Assembly (NCBI RefSeq): GCF_000372725.1
Contig: NW_005201287.1
Coordinates: forward strand, 511,808-575,807
Source of the DNA: Emiliania huxleyi CCMP1516
Lineage: Eukaryota; Haptophyta; Isochrysidales; Noelaerhabdaceae
Direction of reading: 5' to 3'
DNA: 64,000 nucleotides
Shown: piece by piece, positions 29,890 through 40,738 of the stretch
Layout of the letters: each line of letters begins with the position of its first letter
How positions within the stretch are numbered: position 1 is the first letter of the stretch
Made by a program: the position numbers and the translations under genes
The notes under the pieces: generated by a model
Told to the model about the DNA's origin: nothing
Databases searched by the model: none
What the model saw: the letters and a program-made list of their open reading frames with translations, nothing else

Positions 29890-29890
<1 letters not shown>
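28500..29890. other. Intergenic region
   Basis: No supported gene. It contains a dispersed repeat copy (29282-29334), a 50-bp perfect purine/pyrimidine alternation (29547-29596), and AT-rich patches. Confidence 0.4.
29547..29596. repeat. Alternating purine-pyrimidine tract, palindromic
   Basis: Fifty bases of strict alternation made of TGTGCA/ATGCAC units (CATGTGCATGCACATG and similar). Such sequence is prone to left-handed (Z) DNA and cruciform formation. Confidence 0.85.

Positions 29891-29892
<2 letters not shown>

Positions 29893-29971
<79 letters not shown>
29893..29971. repeat. (GA)n microsatellite
   Basis: About 79 bp of uninterrupted GA. A shorter GA run precedes the paralogous block at 26455-26473. 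Confidence 0.95.
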
Positions 29972-29974
<3 letters not shown>

Positions 29975-30021
29975 CAAAATGCCTTGAAGAGAACACAGGC
30001 ACACCATCACGCACGCAAACG

Positions 30022-31315
30022 CACGCTCCTGCAAATCCCCTCTCGCCTCTGCCGGAGGCAATGGATGGGACGTCTTGCGAGCGGGGCGCCTCAGGGGCGC
30101 CCTCGCGACGACAAGCTCAACAGTACCCGAAAGGGGGGGGGGGGGGGGGTGCGGCGATGAACGTTAGCATCGCGCCGTGTTTCCCCACGCGCAAACAAAG
30201 GCCAGAGTCGCGCGGGTTGCAGCTGGCATTCTATGCTCCAGAGCATTCACAGACGCCGCATCGCCCCATTAATCAGGCAGTCAGTGCCCCAACGTCGAGC
30301 CTCTCCCGCTCAGACCTCGCGGCCCGCGCCACCTGAGTGTGATGCTGCTTCCGGCCTTGTGGTCTTGAGCTCACGGCGAGTGTATCGCGCGCCTTGCGGG
30401 GGGGGCGCGGAAAAGAGGAACCGGCGAGACGCAGCGCATCACCAGCCCCCCCATCTCCTTCATCCTAAGCTCCTGCCAATGAAGGGCATCGGAGCGGCGC
30501 TTCGGCCGCGGACTTGGCATGCCGCCCCGCGCCTCCTCCTCGTCGGGCTCCACGAGCCGCTTGTGAGGCGGCTTGCGCCGCCGGCAGCAGCAGCGGTAGA
30601 AGCAGAGCGCCAGGAAGAGACACCCGGCTACTCCCAGCGCCAACTTCAGCGGGGACTTGGCGAGGATGTCTCGGCCAAGTTTAGCTTTAGCGAGATCGCG
30701 AAGGAGAGGGGGGAGAGCACTCGGAGTGGATGTCCGGTTCCGGTCGTCCAAGTTTAGCTTTAGCGAGTCGCCGAGGGGGCGCAGGCTCCACTCGCGCACC
30801 GCGCTCCCGTGTTCGGCGACCTTCTGGGCCCACCGCTCAGGGAGCAGCGCGCCCAGCTCCTTCTCCAGCTCCTTGACGACGGGCGCCACGGTCTCGTACC
30901 CCGTCCGCACCGTCCCGTCGAGCATCTCGACGAAGTCGGCGTAGAAGGGTGGGGGTGGGGCGAGCGGCGGCGGCGGCGGCGACGTCGGAGGCGGCGGGGT
31001 CGGAGGCGAGGGCGGGGCCGCGGGAGGCGGCGGCGGCGGGGCCGCTGGCGAGGGCGGGGCCGCGGGAGGAGGCGGCGGCGGCGGCGGCGGGGCCGCGGGA
31101 GGCGAAGGCGGCGGCTGCACGGAGCAGCAGCCGCGGCATTGCGGGCAGGTGTGGCCGGCCCAGAGTCCCTGGAGGGAGGGGCTGGTGCAGGAGGTGCGGA
31201 TAAAGTCTCCGCAGGTCTGGCCAAGGCACCGCGCGTCGGGGAAGACACACGAGGTTGGCTGGAGGTCCATATTGGAATCCAAAAAAGCCGACGGGGGTAC
31301 TGAGGCGCCGTTCAT
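30022..31315 (-). pseudogene. Family copy 2: N-terminally truncated Cys/Pro-rich membrane protein gene
   Basis: The segment 30022-31300 is a duplicate of 26480-28080. The frame 31315-30371 retains the Cys-rich module (CVFPDARCLGQTCGDFIR, CPQCRGCC), the Pro-rich linker, the stalk, the transmembrane segment (LALGVAGCLFLALCFYRCCC) and a short tail. It lacks the PAN-like domain and the NPFD repeats of copy 1. Upstream of the Cys module the homology stops; an ATG at 31315 (MNGASVPPSAF) gives a 314-residue product without a clear signal peptide. It faces copy 3 head to head about 40 bp away. Probably a broken duplicate, though it might still be expressed. Confidence 0.6.
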
Positions 31316-31354
31316 AGAGAATGATTTGAATACAGTGAGTGAGGTCCCCGGAAT

Positions 31355-31842
31355 ATGGTTTGGTACTTTGGCCGAGCTGGCGCGTGTGTAACCCGCGCCG
31401 GCGGCCCTGGGAAGTACGACTCCGCGTCGTGGTTCAACAGCCTCTCCTACGCAGAGAATCACGCCACTTGCCGCCGGTCCTGCGACGTCGACGCTTTCTG
31501 CGTCGGCTACAGCGTTTACGCTCCGCTCGTCGGAGGTCAGGTCGAGTGCAAGACCTATAAGGCGCAAGCACCGGAGGACGCGATTGCGGGCGCAACGCCC
31601 TCGAGCGGCACGACGTGCTACGCAAAAAAATATTCACCGCCGCCGTCGCCTCCGCCGCCGCCGCTCCCGCCACTGCCCCCGCCGTGTGTCTTCCCCGACG
31701 CGCTGTGCCTTGGCCAGACCTGCGGAGACTTGATCGGCACCTCTCCTGCACCAGCCCCTCCCTCCAGGGACTCTGTCTGTGGGCCGGCCACACCTGCCCT
31801 GCCGCCGAGGGCGGCTACGCCACCTCGCCACCGCCATCGGCG
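31355..31842 (+). pseudogene. Family copy 3: C-terminally truncated Cys/Pro-rich protein gene
   Basis: In plus orientation from ATG 31355 (MVWYFGRAGACVTRAGG) the PAN-like domain is intact (CRRSCDVDAFCVGYSVYAPL), followed by a SPPPSPPPPP linker and CVFPDALCLGQTCGDLIG. Near 31742 a two-base insertion (CACCTCTCCTGCACC against CACCTCCTGCACC) shifts the frame out of the Cys module; the right frame continues as SCTSPSLQGLCLWAGHTCP in the +1 direction. After about 31840 homology to the family ends. The linker, stalk, transmembrane segment and tail are missing. Confidence 0.6.
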
Positions 31843-32391
31843 TGAGGGCGGCGCGTCGAGGAAGCAGAGCGCCGAGACGCCACGAGGCGGCCAGTTCCGG
31901 GGCGCGGGGGTCTCTCTACAGCCCAGGCGTCCGGCAAAGAGTGTAAACCCTGGATCCCATGGGTCAAAATCCTCAAGCGCCATCGCCACTTACTTGCCGC
32001 GCACGCCCTACTCTCAGCCTCCGTGCGCAAAAGGCCGACGCACGCCCGACTTGTGCACAACGGCGGTGACTAGGTCCGGCCTAGGGTGGCACAGATCTGA
32101 CGTTTTGTGTCTGTGTCTGTAAGTATAAAGATGAGAGTGAGGTTGAACCGGACCCAATCAAAGTCGGCGGGTTTCGAAGGGGGGGGTAACGGCGGGCGCA
32201 TTTGGGCACATGACAGGGAGAACTCTGTGGTGGACCCGCTGGGCGAAAGGAGCTCGCAGACCGTTGCAGCCTCACGATGTCATTGAGCGGAGCGAGTGCG
32301 AGCGCGGCGGCCAAGCAGCGGCACCAGCCACCAGGAGCAGCGGCGAGCTGACACGAGCGCGCTCGTCGATGCGGCGAGGGGGCAGAGGCAG

Positions 32392-32666
32392 ATGCCCGAG
32401 CTGCCGCCGTACGTGCCAGAATTCGACCTCGCGTTCTTTCAGATGCTGGGCGCGGTGGAGCTGTCCGGTCGGAGCCAGAAGACCCAGCCACTGGCGATGA
32501 CGAGACGATGATGCAGGAGGCCGCCGTCGACATTGCCCTCCAGCTTTTGACGGATGACGGGGGGCTGCAAGCGCTGCTCGCATCTGATGAACCGAGCGCA
32601 GAGAGGGTTGCGCTGGAGGGCGCCGACAACGCGCTTGCAAACTCGCGTGCGAGGTCTTTAGGTTAG
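32392..32666 (+). pseudogene. Possible small gene with a frame break
   Basis: One frame reads MPELPPYVPEFDLAFFQMLG up to about 32460, and the frame shifted by one continues EPEDPATGDDETMMQEAAVD and LQLLTDDGGLQALLASDEPS to a stop at 32664-32666. Both halves look like natural acidic protein sequence, and no intron fits between them. It is either a frameshifted remnant or a sequencing error. Family unknown. Confidence 0.3.
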
Positions 32667-32942
32667 GTGTAGGAAGGTGAAGAACGGCCAGGCTCGGACT
32701 GGACACCAACGCGGTATGGGTGGACGCTGGACAGATGATGACGACACGCACGAGCGACACACAGACACAAAAGGCTCGAGGTTGGATCAGCTTTACTGAC
32801 ATCATCAGATCCGTGTTTTTCTCGTTGTTTTGAAACGGCGACCGGCGACCATCTCTTCCGACTCCGGCTTCGGCTGTCCCTGGTAGTCGACAAGCTGCCG
32901 AGCCCAAATCACTGTCAGTGCCAGATTTTCTTGTTGGCTTTT

Positions 32943-33046
<104 letters not shown>

Positions 33047-33281
33047 TTGTCCCTCGCTCCGCTCGCCACCTCACGCTCTCGGGTCCAGCCATGGCCAGTA
33101 CCCCGCGTCTCAGTGAGACGCGTGGTACCATCCTGTTCCCGGGCATTCACACTATATTCCTCTGAGATAATATTATATTTCGCCGCCACCGCGGCGCGCG
33201 CGCTTTATCCGCGCGCTATATTAGTTGAGCCAAACTTGTGTTCTTGTTTTGGATCAAACTTGTTACAGCTCAGCGAACGCG

Positions 33282-34166
33282 ATGCGGCCTCTGCCTAGCC
33301 TCCTGCTCCTATGCGCGAGCTACGGCGTGACCGCTATCGCGTATGGCTTCCCCTCCGGGAAGCACGGCCTCGACTACTGCATCGCCGAGGCCGACACCAC
33401 CAGCGACATGACAGCGTCGACCACCATGGCACCTCCACCATGGACAAGCCTTGCACCATGTATGTCAGCCACCACCTGGGCGCCTGGCGTGTGCGAGCAC
33501 AACCCTATGCGGGATGAAGGATCTGAACAATGCATTCGACCGGCCTCTTTGAGCCCGTCCGAGTCCGCCATTTGTTTCGACGATCCATTTTTTGACTTCT
33601 TCCTCGCTATTTGCAGACTTCAGACCAGTACAAGTGAGGACACGTGTGCCTCCACTCACACTACCTCTCAGGCGATGGAGCACGCGCTACAGTCGGCTCC
33701 TGAGGCCTCATCCACCCACTGCGGCCAATCTGAATTTTCGGCCCTCCGCAGCCCCGCGATACAGGTGCACTCATGGCCCAATACGATGGCGCTACAATTC
33801 ATGAGGCACGGGACTCTTGCTGCGACAACCCAGCCCCATAGGAAGCCTGCGACACACATGCCGCCGCCACCTTTGCTGGATTACTCAATGCTGCCCATTC
33901 TTCTGGGTCAATGCGACGGGAACGGCTTCCTTTGCCTCCAAAATGTTTCACCGTGGAACGCTACATTTGACCCTACACCTTGGCAGAAAGTCCTTCCCCG
34001 GGACCACTCGGACACGTCGAGTGCAGGAGAGGCATTGCACCATGGGACATGTTCTTCTGACCGCTATCGCGTACATCCAACTCCGGTCGATGGGCTCGAA
34101 TGCGCTCAGCCTCAGGAGGGACAAAACCACGCGAATTCTGCACGCCTCGCTGCGCCGCTGGCTTGA
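33282..34166 (+). CDS. Putative secreted Cys/Ser/Thr-rich protein
   Basis: The frame starts at ATG 33282, follows an AT-richer upstream region, and encodes 294 residues. The N-terminus MRPLPSLLLLCASYGVTAIA has the form of a signal peptide. The mature part has scattered Cys residues and Ser/Thr/Pro-rich stretches (DTTSDMTASTTMAPPPWTS) and one NVSPWNATF segment with two N-glycosylation sites. A short sequence around 33328 (GTGACCGCTATCGCGTA) recurs around 34056. I recognise no family, and codon-level evidence is modest. Confidence 0.4.
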   Translation: MRPLPSLLLLCASYGVTAIAYGFPSGKHGLDYCIAEADTTSDMTASTTMAPPPWTSLAPCMSATTWAPGVCEHNPMRDEGSEQCIRPASLSPSESAICFDDPFFDFFLAICRLQTSTSEDTCASTHTTSQAMEHALQSAPEASSTHCGQSEFSALRSPAIQVHSWPNTMALQFMRHGTLAATTQPHRKPATHMPPPPLLDYSMLPILLGQCDGNGFLCLQNVSPWNATFDPTPWQKVLPRDHSDTSSAGEALHHGTCSSDRYRVHPTPVDGLECAQPQEGQNHANSARLAAPLA

Positions 34167-34169
34167 CTG

Positions 34170-35733
34170 AATCAGGCAGCAGCAGGCTGCTGCTGCTGCC
34201 ACAGCAGCAGTCTGCTGCGGCCCCAATACGCAAGTTAATGACCAGCATTGCTGCCGGGGGCATTCGAGCCGCCACAGCCGGTGTGCGGCCGTGCACTGCC
34301 ACCTGCCCGCGGCTACGCACATGTGCGCTCGCATTGGATGACGCCCTGCTGATGGACCTGCGTCGCCTAGCTGCACGAGAGCAATGCCGCACGAGCGGCG
34401 GCCGTAGCATACACTGCGAGCACACTCGGTGCAGCTGCGAGGTGCAGCAAGAGCACGTCGTTCCTGCCTCTGATGCCACTCTCGCGGCTTGCAGCGCGTC
34501 ACTCCATGGTCACTCGCGCATGCTCTCCAGGAGCTATGGCGGGCGTGTGTGTGGTTGTAGCCTGTGTTTGGCCGGTGTTCTCCTGACCCGTTTACTATCA
34601 GTACCATGCCTGGGGGCCACAATAATCGCACACGGGGAGCGGCTCAGGGGCCCAGTGAAGCCGCGGAATCGCCAAATGTCACAACCCATGCCACCCAGGG
34701 CTGGACCTAGTCGGTAGTCCGGTGTGCCCGCCGGCGCCGCCGCGCAGGTACAGGTGAAAGAAAATTTGAGGCAACCCCCCAAATGATCACGGCCGACTTC
34801 GCCCGCATTATAGAGGCTCCCGCCGATCTTAGACCGCGTAAGCACCCCAGCGTGACGCGTCACACTTAGACCCGCTAAGCCTCGCGAGGCTCAGAACTTA
34901 GCCCGCTACTACCCAACCTGCAACCAGTGTGGACTGTGGTCTGTCCGTCTGTGGACTCTGTGTGCGGCAGTGTGCGCGGCACGCGGTGCCGCGCACGTGT
35001 ACGTGTGTCGAGATCCGCTGTTCCACCTCAGCCGCGTGCGCTTAGCCAGAGAAAGGACGGCGTATCGATGCGAGCAATGCCAATGGGGGTTGGGGGCTGA
35101 TAGGGGGTTAGGGGCGTATTTCAAGAGACCTGTGAGGCAGCTGCGAGCTGGCCGTCAGGAGGTTGGTGTGTCGGCACACAAGCACAAACGCGCTCACTGG
35201 ATGCTGCAGTACGATACGCTCCAACCCCACCACTCATCGGTCGGCTCCTGGGTCTGGGGCACGATCACCGGCATCAGTGTAGAGTCGCCGGCTTGGGTAG
35301 AGTCGCCGCCACCCTTGGGCGCTGCAGCTCGGCTGCCAACTCTCCAGTCGCAAAAGTCGTCCGACGAGGACGCGTCGTCGCTGCTCGCCACGCCCCACTC
35401 CTCCAGGAGGCGGGCGATGACCGCCGAGAGCGGCTCTGGCTGCGGCGGAGGCGGCGGAGAGAGAAAGAAGCCTCGAGCAGCGCCTACCTCTGTGATGGAC
35501 GACCAAGAGGTCCTCACGGGCATCCACGAGCGAGCTCGGGGCTGCACCTGCTCCTTGCGCGGGGGCAGCCTGTCCCTCTTCAGAAGCTCGGCAGGCAGTG
35601 GACGTGATAGCGGTGAACCGGTCGCGGGTCGGGTCGCGCGGGCCGCTGCGCGCCTGTGGTGGGTTTTTTGTTTTTAATTTGTTTCGGTTTTTAATGCAGA
35701 GATTTCTTTTGGTTGCGGCACACTCGTTGCCCG
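34170..35733. other. Intergenic region
   Basis: No supported gene. It contains a CAG/CTG hairpin-forming stretch at about 34182-34217 (GCAGCAGCAGGCTGCTGCTG, then CACAGCAGCAG). Confidence 0.4.
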
Positions 35734-37387
35734 ATGAACGGCGAAGCGAGCATCCGCTGCGTCGTCCACCTGCGCGGCCTTCTCTGGTCGTGCACGCCTG
35801 ACGACGTGCGAGCATCTGTCTCGCCGCTCCTTCCTGCCCGTTGTTTCTTGCACGATGTCTTCCTGCCGCTCGATGCACGGGCGCGCCCCTCCGGCACCGC
35901 CGTGCTCGTGCTGCACGCGGAGCGGCCTGCCGCCGCCTCGAGCGAGCGCAGCGTCGACGCGGCGGTCGCCGCCGCCGCACGCCGCATCGCAGTCGCTCTG
36001 GACGGCGCGGTCGTTCGCGGCGATGACGATGCCTCAGAGTCCGTGCGCCACCTCCGTGCCACGCCTTCGTCCGCCCGCGCGCTCAAGGAGAGCCGCGCCC
36101 GCTCGTCTGCCGCCGCCGCTCGTGCTTTGTCGCTCGCGCCGCAGAGCTTCAATGCAGGCGCCGCAGCCGCCACCACTGCCATTGCCGCTGCTCCGAGCCG
36201 TCGTGACTTTGTCGTCGTCTGCCACGCGGCGGCGGCGGCGGCGAGTGGCGCCTTTGAGCTGTCGGACCTCAGCCGTGGGCGCGTCGACCTCATCGCGAGG
36301 TGATCCCTCTCCTCCTCGCCCCGCACGGTCATGTCCAGATCACGCCCAAGACACGTCCACAACACACGACCACCCCGTTCTGCAGATGCGCCTCTGCCGC
36401 CCTCTTCACGTCGCACGGCGTCCGGCGCGGCTGCCGCCTCTGGCTGCCTCTCGTCGGTGCGCTCCGCCTCGCCACCCGCACACTGCCCGCACACAGGGCC
36501 GCCACCTCAGACGCGTCCACCGCGCACCTCACCCTGATTCCGCGCCACAGCCCGCGATCATACCCTCATCTTCGAGATTGTATTTGTCGAGGCGCCCACC
36601 ACACTCGCGTGTCCGTCCAGGCGGCGGCCTCACCCTCTGTCTCGACGGAGACCGCGCGCGCCGGCTGAGGCCCGGCGAGCGCTCGACCTATCGAGCATTG
36701 GCGAGGATTACTTACTTCATACGTCGAGCTTACAGGCCCGACGAGCGCTCAATCGCCGCGCCTCTCCGCGTGGTGCTGAGGCGGCACGTGCAGGAGGTGG
36801 TGCCCGGGGGGGAGGAGGAGGCTGCGGCCTCGGACACGGCTGCAGCACCCGCCGGTGTGGCTGGGGAAGCGGAGGGGGGTGGTGGGGTGGACGGCGGCGG
36901 CGAGGGCGGCGGCGGCGGCGGCGGCGGCGAGCGTGGCAAAGGAGGTAGCGGTCTCGGAGGCGGCGAGTGGAGTTCGCAAGGGTGGAGCGTGCACGGTGGC
37001 GACAGCCTCGAGTCGCTGCTTGACAAGCTTGGGTGCGCGTCGGCGGAGGGGGGGCGGTGCGGCGGGCGGGGCGCCTGCGGTGGCCGCACGCGGCTGGTTG
37101 CGCTGCACGAGGGCGGCGGACCGCTCGGGCGAGTGGTCGCCTCCAGCGCCGCGCACGAGGCTGGCGGGCGGGCGGCTGGCGGCGGGCGGGAGGCGGGCGA
37201 ACCGGCTGGTGGGGAGAGGCGGAGGGTGGTGGCAGTGCTGGGGGACCACCTCGGCCTTACGACGCAGGAGGAGGAGGCGCTTCGGAGGCGCGGCGCCGCC
37301 TTCTGCACGGTCGGCCCGACGGCACTGCTCAGCAGCCACTGCATCGTCCTCGCCCACCACGCCCTCGACATCCTGGATGCGGGGTGA
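35734..37387 (+). CDS. trmY: TrmY-type SPOUT RNA methyltransferase with N-terminal extension
   Basis: Exons 35734-36299, 36386-36456, 36621-36669 and 36736-37387 give 445 residues in consistent phase. After a lineage-specific N-terminal domain (about 1-155; it starts IRCVVHLRGLLWSCTPDDV, perhaps RRM-like) comes the TrmY core: DFVVVCHA, FELSDLSRGRVDLIARCAS, ALFTSHGVRRGCRLWLPLVG, then LRPDERSIAAPLRVVL. At the C-terminus are VVAVLGDHLGLTTQEEEALR, CTVGPTALLSSHCIVLAHH and ALDIL. These match the archaeal TrmY pattern (GRxDLLcRc, SHxiRrD, nPDERsiA, GDHiG, HcIvvvhN.LD), an enzyme that methylates N1 of pseudouridine 54 in tRNA using SAM. A Gly-rich insertion lies in the last exon. Introns: two GT-AG, one GC-AG. 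The second intron is the least certain. Confidence 0.8.
36670..36735 (+). other. GC-AG intron (66 bp) of the TrmY-like gene with exon-junction duplication
   Basis: Intron start GCCCGGCGAGCGCTCGACC is almost the same as the next exon start GCCCGACGAGCGCTCAATC. Its end (GAGCTTACAG) resembles the previous exon end (CGCCGGCTGAG). Confidence 0.85.
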
Positions 37388-38271
37388 CCGCACCACCACC
37401 AAGCACATTTGTCTTGTGAGAGACCGGGCCCGCGGCGAGTCTCAGTGGCGGGGTGGGGCTGCGCGCGCTGGGGGGGCAGGGGGATGTACGAAGAGATTAA
37501 GAGTAGCAGGGACCCGAGGGACCAGATGTGGAAGACGGCTAGTAGTCCCCCACCGGGAGGACGACCCCGGCTAGTCGCCGACCGGACCACACCCACACTA
37601 GAACCCCTCACAAAAGATCGCACGGGCGGGGACCTCACGGACCTGTTCCTTTTTACCCATCTCTCACAGTAGAGCTGTCCTTTTTTATTTATTTCAAAAG
37701 ACCGAGAGGCCCACGCGCCACAGCCCACACGCCCCACGGGCACCGCGCGGCCACGCAACCCTTGTCCCGCTTGCGTGTATGTGTGAGCAGCTACGAGCCC
37801 GGGGAGAGAAGAGTCTGCCAGGAGACTGAGTGGATTCCTGAGGTTCGCGTTTTTCTTTAGGATTCTATTGCCCTTGGGCCTTGGCAAGCCCTTGGCCAGC
37901 CCCCCCTGCGGGCTCTTGATCGCTCCCTCGTCGCGGTCTCTTCGGAGTTCGGTCTCGCGCGTGCCGTCTCTCTCGCTATCTAACATTGAATCATCCCTTG
38001 ATGCGGACGATTCTTTTCGCTGTATCCGCGGCGAGATGTGGCGGGATGCCGCAGGATAATACCGCGTGATTCCTTGGGTGGGAGATTACCGCGGGGGAGA
38101 TACCGGGATACGGTACGACACAGGGCAGATACGGGGAGATACAGGTGACACATTAGATACGGGCAGAGCGGCAGACACGGGCAGATACGGGGAGAGGGGG
38201 AGAAAGGGAGGGATACGGGAGTTAGCGCAAAAGAATCGCGCCACAAACACAGCGTCTCCACGCTGGAACAA
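37388..38271. other. Intergenic region with AGATACGGG repeats
   Basis: No gene seen. At about 38093-38215 lie irregular AGATACGGG/CAGATACGG units just upstream of the ankyrin gene. Confidence 0.5.
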
Positions 38272-40249
38272 ATGCCGGAACAGATGACGATGATGGAGGC
38301 AATCTTTCGGGAGGACACGGACGCCCTGCGCCGTCTCTGTGAGCAGCATGATGTCGACGCACCGCTCATCCGTCCTGATGGCTCCCCGTGTCCGCCGGCA
38401 ATCGTGCTCGCCATCATCAAGGCGGGCCCCGCACATCACCCTCGTGCCGAAGCCCTTGCCATCGCAACCCCTGCCGTTGACCGTTGACCCACCGCACCCG
38501 TGTCCCCAGGGAAGCGCGGAGTGCGTCGATATTCTCCTGGCCCACCAGCCGGAGCTCAACGACCTCGACGTACTCGGGATTCCTTGCTGCCCGCTCACGA
38601 TGGCGGCGCAGGTAGGCAAGACGCGGATCGTTCGCGCGCTCCTCAAGGCCGGCGCGGTGGCGGACGTTGTCAGCCTGTCGGACGGCAGCACCGCCCTCCT
38701 TACGGCGTGCGAGAACGCCGAATTCGATGTGGTGCAGAGCCTCATCGAGGCGGCCGCCGACGTCAACCACCAAAAGTATGGAGGCATGACGCCGCTCGGC
38801 CTCTCCATCAGCAAGTACTGCCGCCTCGGCTGCATCGAGGCGCTCATTAAAGCGGGCGCGAGCCTGGCCGGCGAGGCGAGTCTGCCTCCGCGATATATGC
38901 CACCGCCTTCGCAGCCTCGGCTCTCCCAGCCCCACGCGTGTCGCGAGACCCTCCCCCACCCGCCACACTCACCTCTCCCGGCGCCTCCCCCTTCCCCGAG
39001 GCGATCGACGATAGCGAGCTCTGCCAGGGCGGGCTGTGGCACATGGTCGGCCCCAAGGCTAGCCTCCCCCCCCTCCTCGCCGCCATCTTGTTTGGCATGG
39101 AGCATTGCGTCCCCCTCCTCTCGTCGTACGGCGCCCCGCGGGCGGCGCAGCGGCAGATGCTCGGCTCGCCCGAAACGACCTCGGTCCCCATCCTGTCGCC
39201 CCTTGGGGGGCTGAGCAGCCAGTTCCTCCAGATGACCATGATGTTTACGTCCTCCTCGTCCGAGCAGCGCACCGTCACGCTCACCGCTGAGGCGCTCTGC
39301 GGCGCGGCCGAGGGGAGCGAGCACGTGCACCCCTCCGTGCCAAAGGGCAGCGGCCGCCTCCTCTCGTGGCTGGAGGAGTCTCGCGACTGGACGCCGCTCC
39401 ACCACATCGAGGCGCTGAGCAAGGAGCGCGCCCTCGCGCTGCTGCGCGACGGTGCCAACACCCTCCCCTCTACCTCCCTCGCGCGTGTGTCCACACCCCA
39501 ACGTAACGGGTCACACGCACAGGCGCCAAGCTCCACGCCGGCTCCCCCTCGCCGCTTGAGCGGGCGCGCGCGATCGGCGACACCCTCTCGCTGTACGAGC
39601 GCGTCGAGGTGCACGGCCTCACGCGCGCGGCACTCAACGGGCTCGTCGGCGTGGTGGTGGGGTTCGACGAGGAGAAGGGCCGCTGCGTCCTCCGCCTCGA
39701 GGAGCGCCCGAGCCCGAGTGCTGCCGTCAGGGGACTGTGCCACACACGCCACCTCTCTGAGCGACAGATGGCGTCACGCTCTACAGGAGTCGCAGTCGGA
39801 GATTGCTCGCGCAACCGGCGTCGACTGGAGCACGGCCGACGAGAAGCGCGAGGCGCGCCACGTCTCGATCAAGCCCGCCAACCTCAAGGGAGAGCAGGCG
39901 CGGCTGCCTCCTCGAGGACTTGTACTCGTGCAACGCCTCCATGCCCCCACCCCGCGCCCGCCCCTCCCACCACCACTCACTCACCGCTCGCGCCCGACTG
40001 GCGCCCTGCTTGCTGTCGCGACGCACGAGTAGTCGCTTGTGGCGTGTGCAGGTCGCCTCTCTCCTCCTCGAAGCGGCCGTCTGGTCGCCGCGCTCGCACC
40101 ACACTTTCCCGGCCGAGGCCCGCGCTCGCGCCGCCGAGCTCATGCGCATCGGCTACCTCTTCGCGCACGGCAGCGACCGCGGGCGCACCACTGAGCTCGT
40201 CGACGTCTGGCGCGGCCACGTCGTCCCCTTCGCGGTCGAGCGCGAGTGA
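38272..40249 (+). CDS. Ankyrin-repeat protein (6 exons)
   Basis: Exons 38272-38421, 38510-38875, 39001-39451, 39523-39701 (or 39719), 39787-39897 and 40052-40249 give about 484 residues. Exon 1 starts MPEQMTMMEAIFREDTDALR. Exon 2 carries ankyrin repeats (CPLTMAAQVGKTRIVRALLK, GSTALLTACENAEFDVVQSL, GMTPLGLSISKYCRLGCIEA). Exon 3 has further repeats and DWTPLHHIEALSKERALALL. Exon 4 has LNGLVGVVVGFDEEKGRCVL, a small beta domain, and exon 5 VSIKPANLK, typical of the 'xxGVVxGFDxExGRxxVxL ... IKPANL' module attached to ankyrins in algae. Exon 6 ends WSPRSHHTFPAEARARAAEL. The third intron is GT-AG, three are GC-AG, and one (39702 or 39720 to 39786) is GA-AG or GC-AG. Binding partner unknown. Confidence 0.75.
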
Positions 40250-40738
40250 GCGGCGCGGGCCCCTCCGGACCACGAGTCCGCCTCTCGTCCGGCGCGCAGC
40301 CGCGCGCATAGGCGCCTGACAGGGTGCGTGCACGGACATTACGCGGAGATGCCTGGCCACGAAGGGCGTGGGCAAGCGCTTGTGGTGGCGCCCCCGCGTC
40401 CTAGGAGAAGGCGCAGTACTGCCTTGCATATTGGTGGGGGATGCGGATGTGTGGGCGCGCCTTCGGTGCCGGTGCGTGTGTTGGATTGGGTTTCCTGGAT
40501 CCACCTGTGAGTGGGATTGCTTGTGCCGCACAAATCGCCATGTGAATGTCGAACATGTCGAGCTGTAGTACCGCTCACATTGATGGCTCAACATCGCGCA
40601 CGGGCGAGGCCCGCGGCGTGTGTTTTCTTGCACGATCACAACAATCGACAAGATAATAAGCCGTACGTATTCTCCCCCGCTCTTGCGCCCCCTCCCCCTC
40701 CCCCCCCTCTCCCCCCAAACACTCAACAACGCGACCGT
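40250..40738. other. Intergenic region
   Basis: No gene seen between the converging ankyrin gene and the partial minus-strand gene. A C-rich pyrimidine tract lies at about 40676-40722. Confidence 0.4.

Noticed and set aside
31434..31793. Minus-strand frame opposite family copy 3
   Set aside because: It is a shadow of the PAN-like coding strand; the same shadow occurs opposite copy 1.
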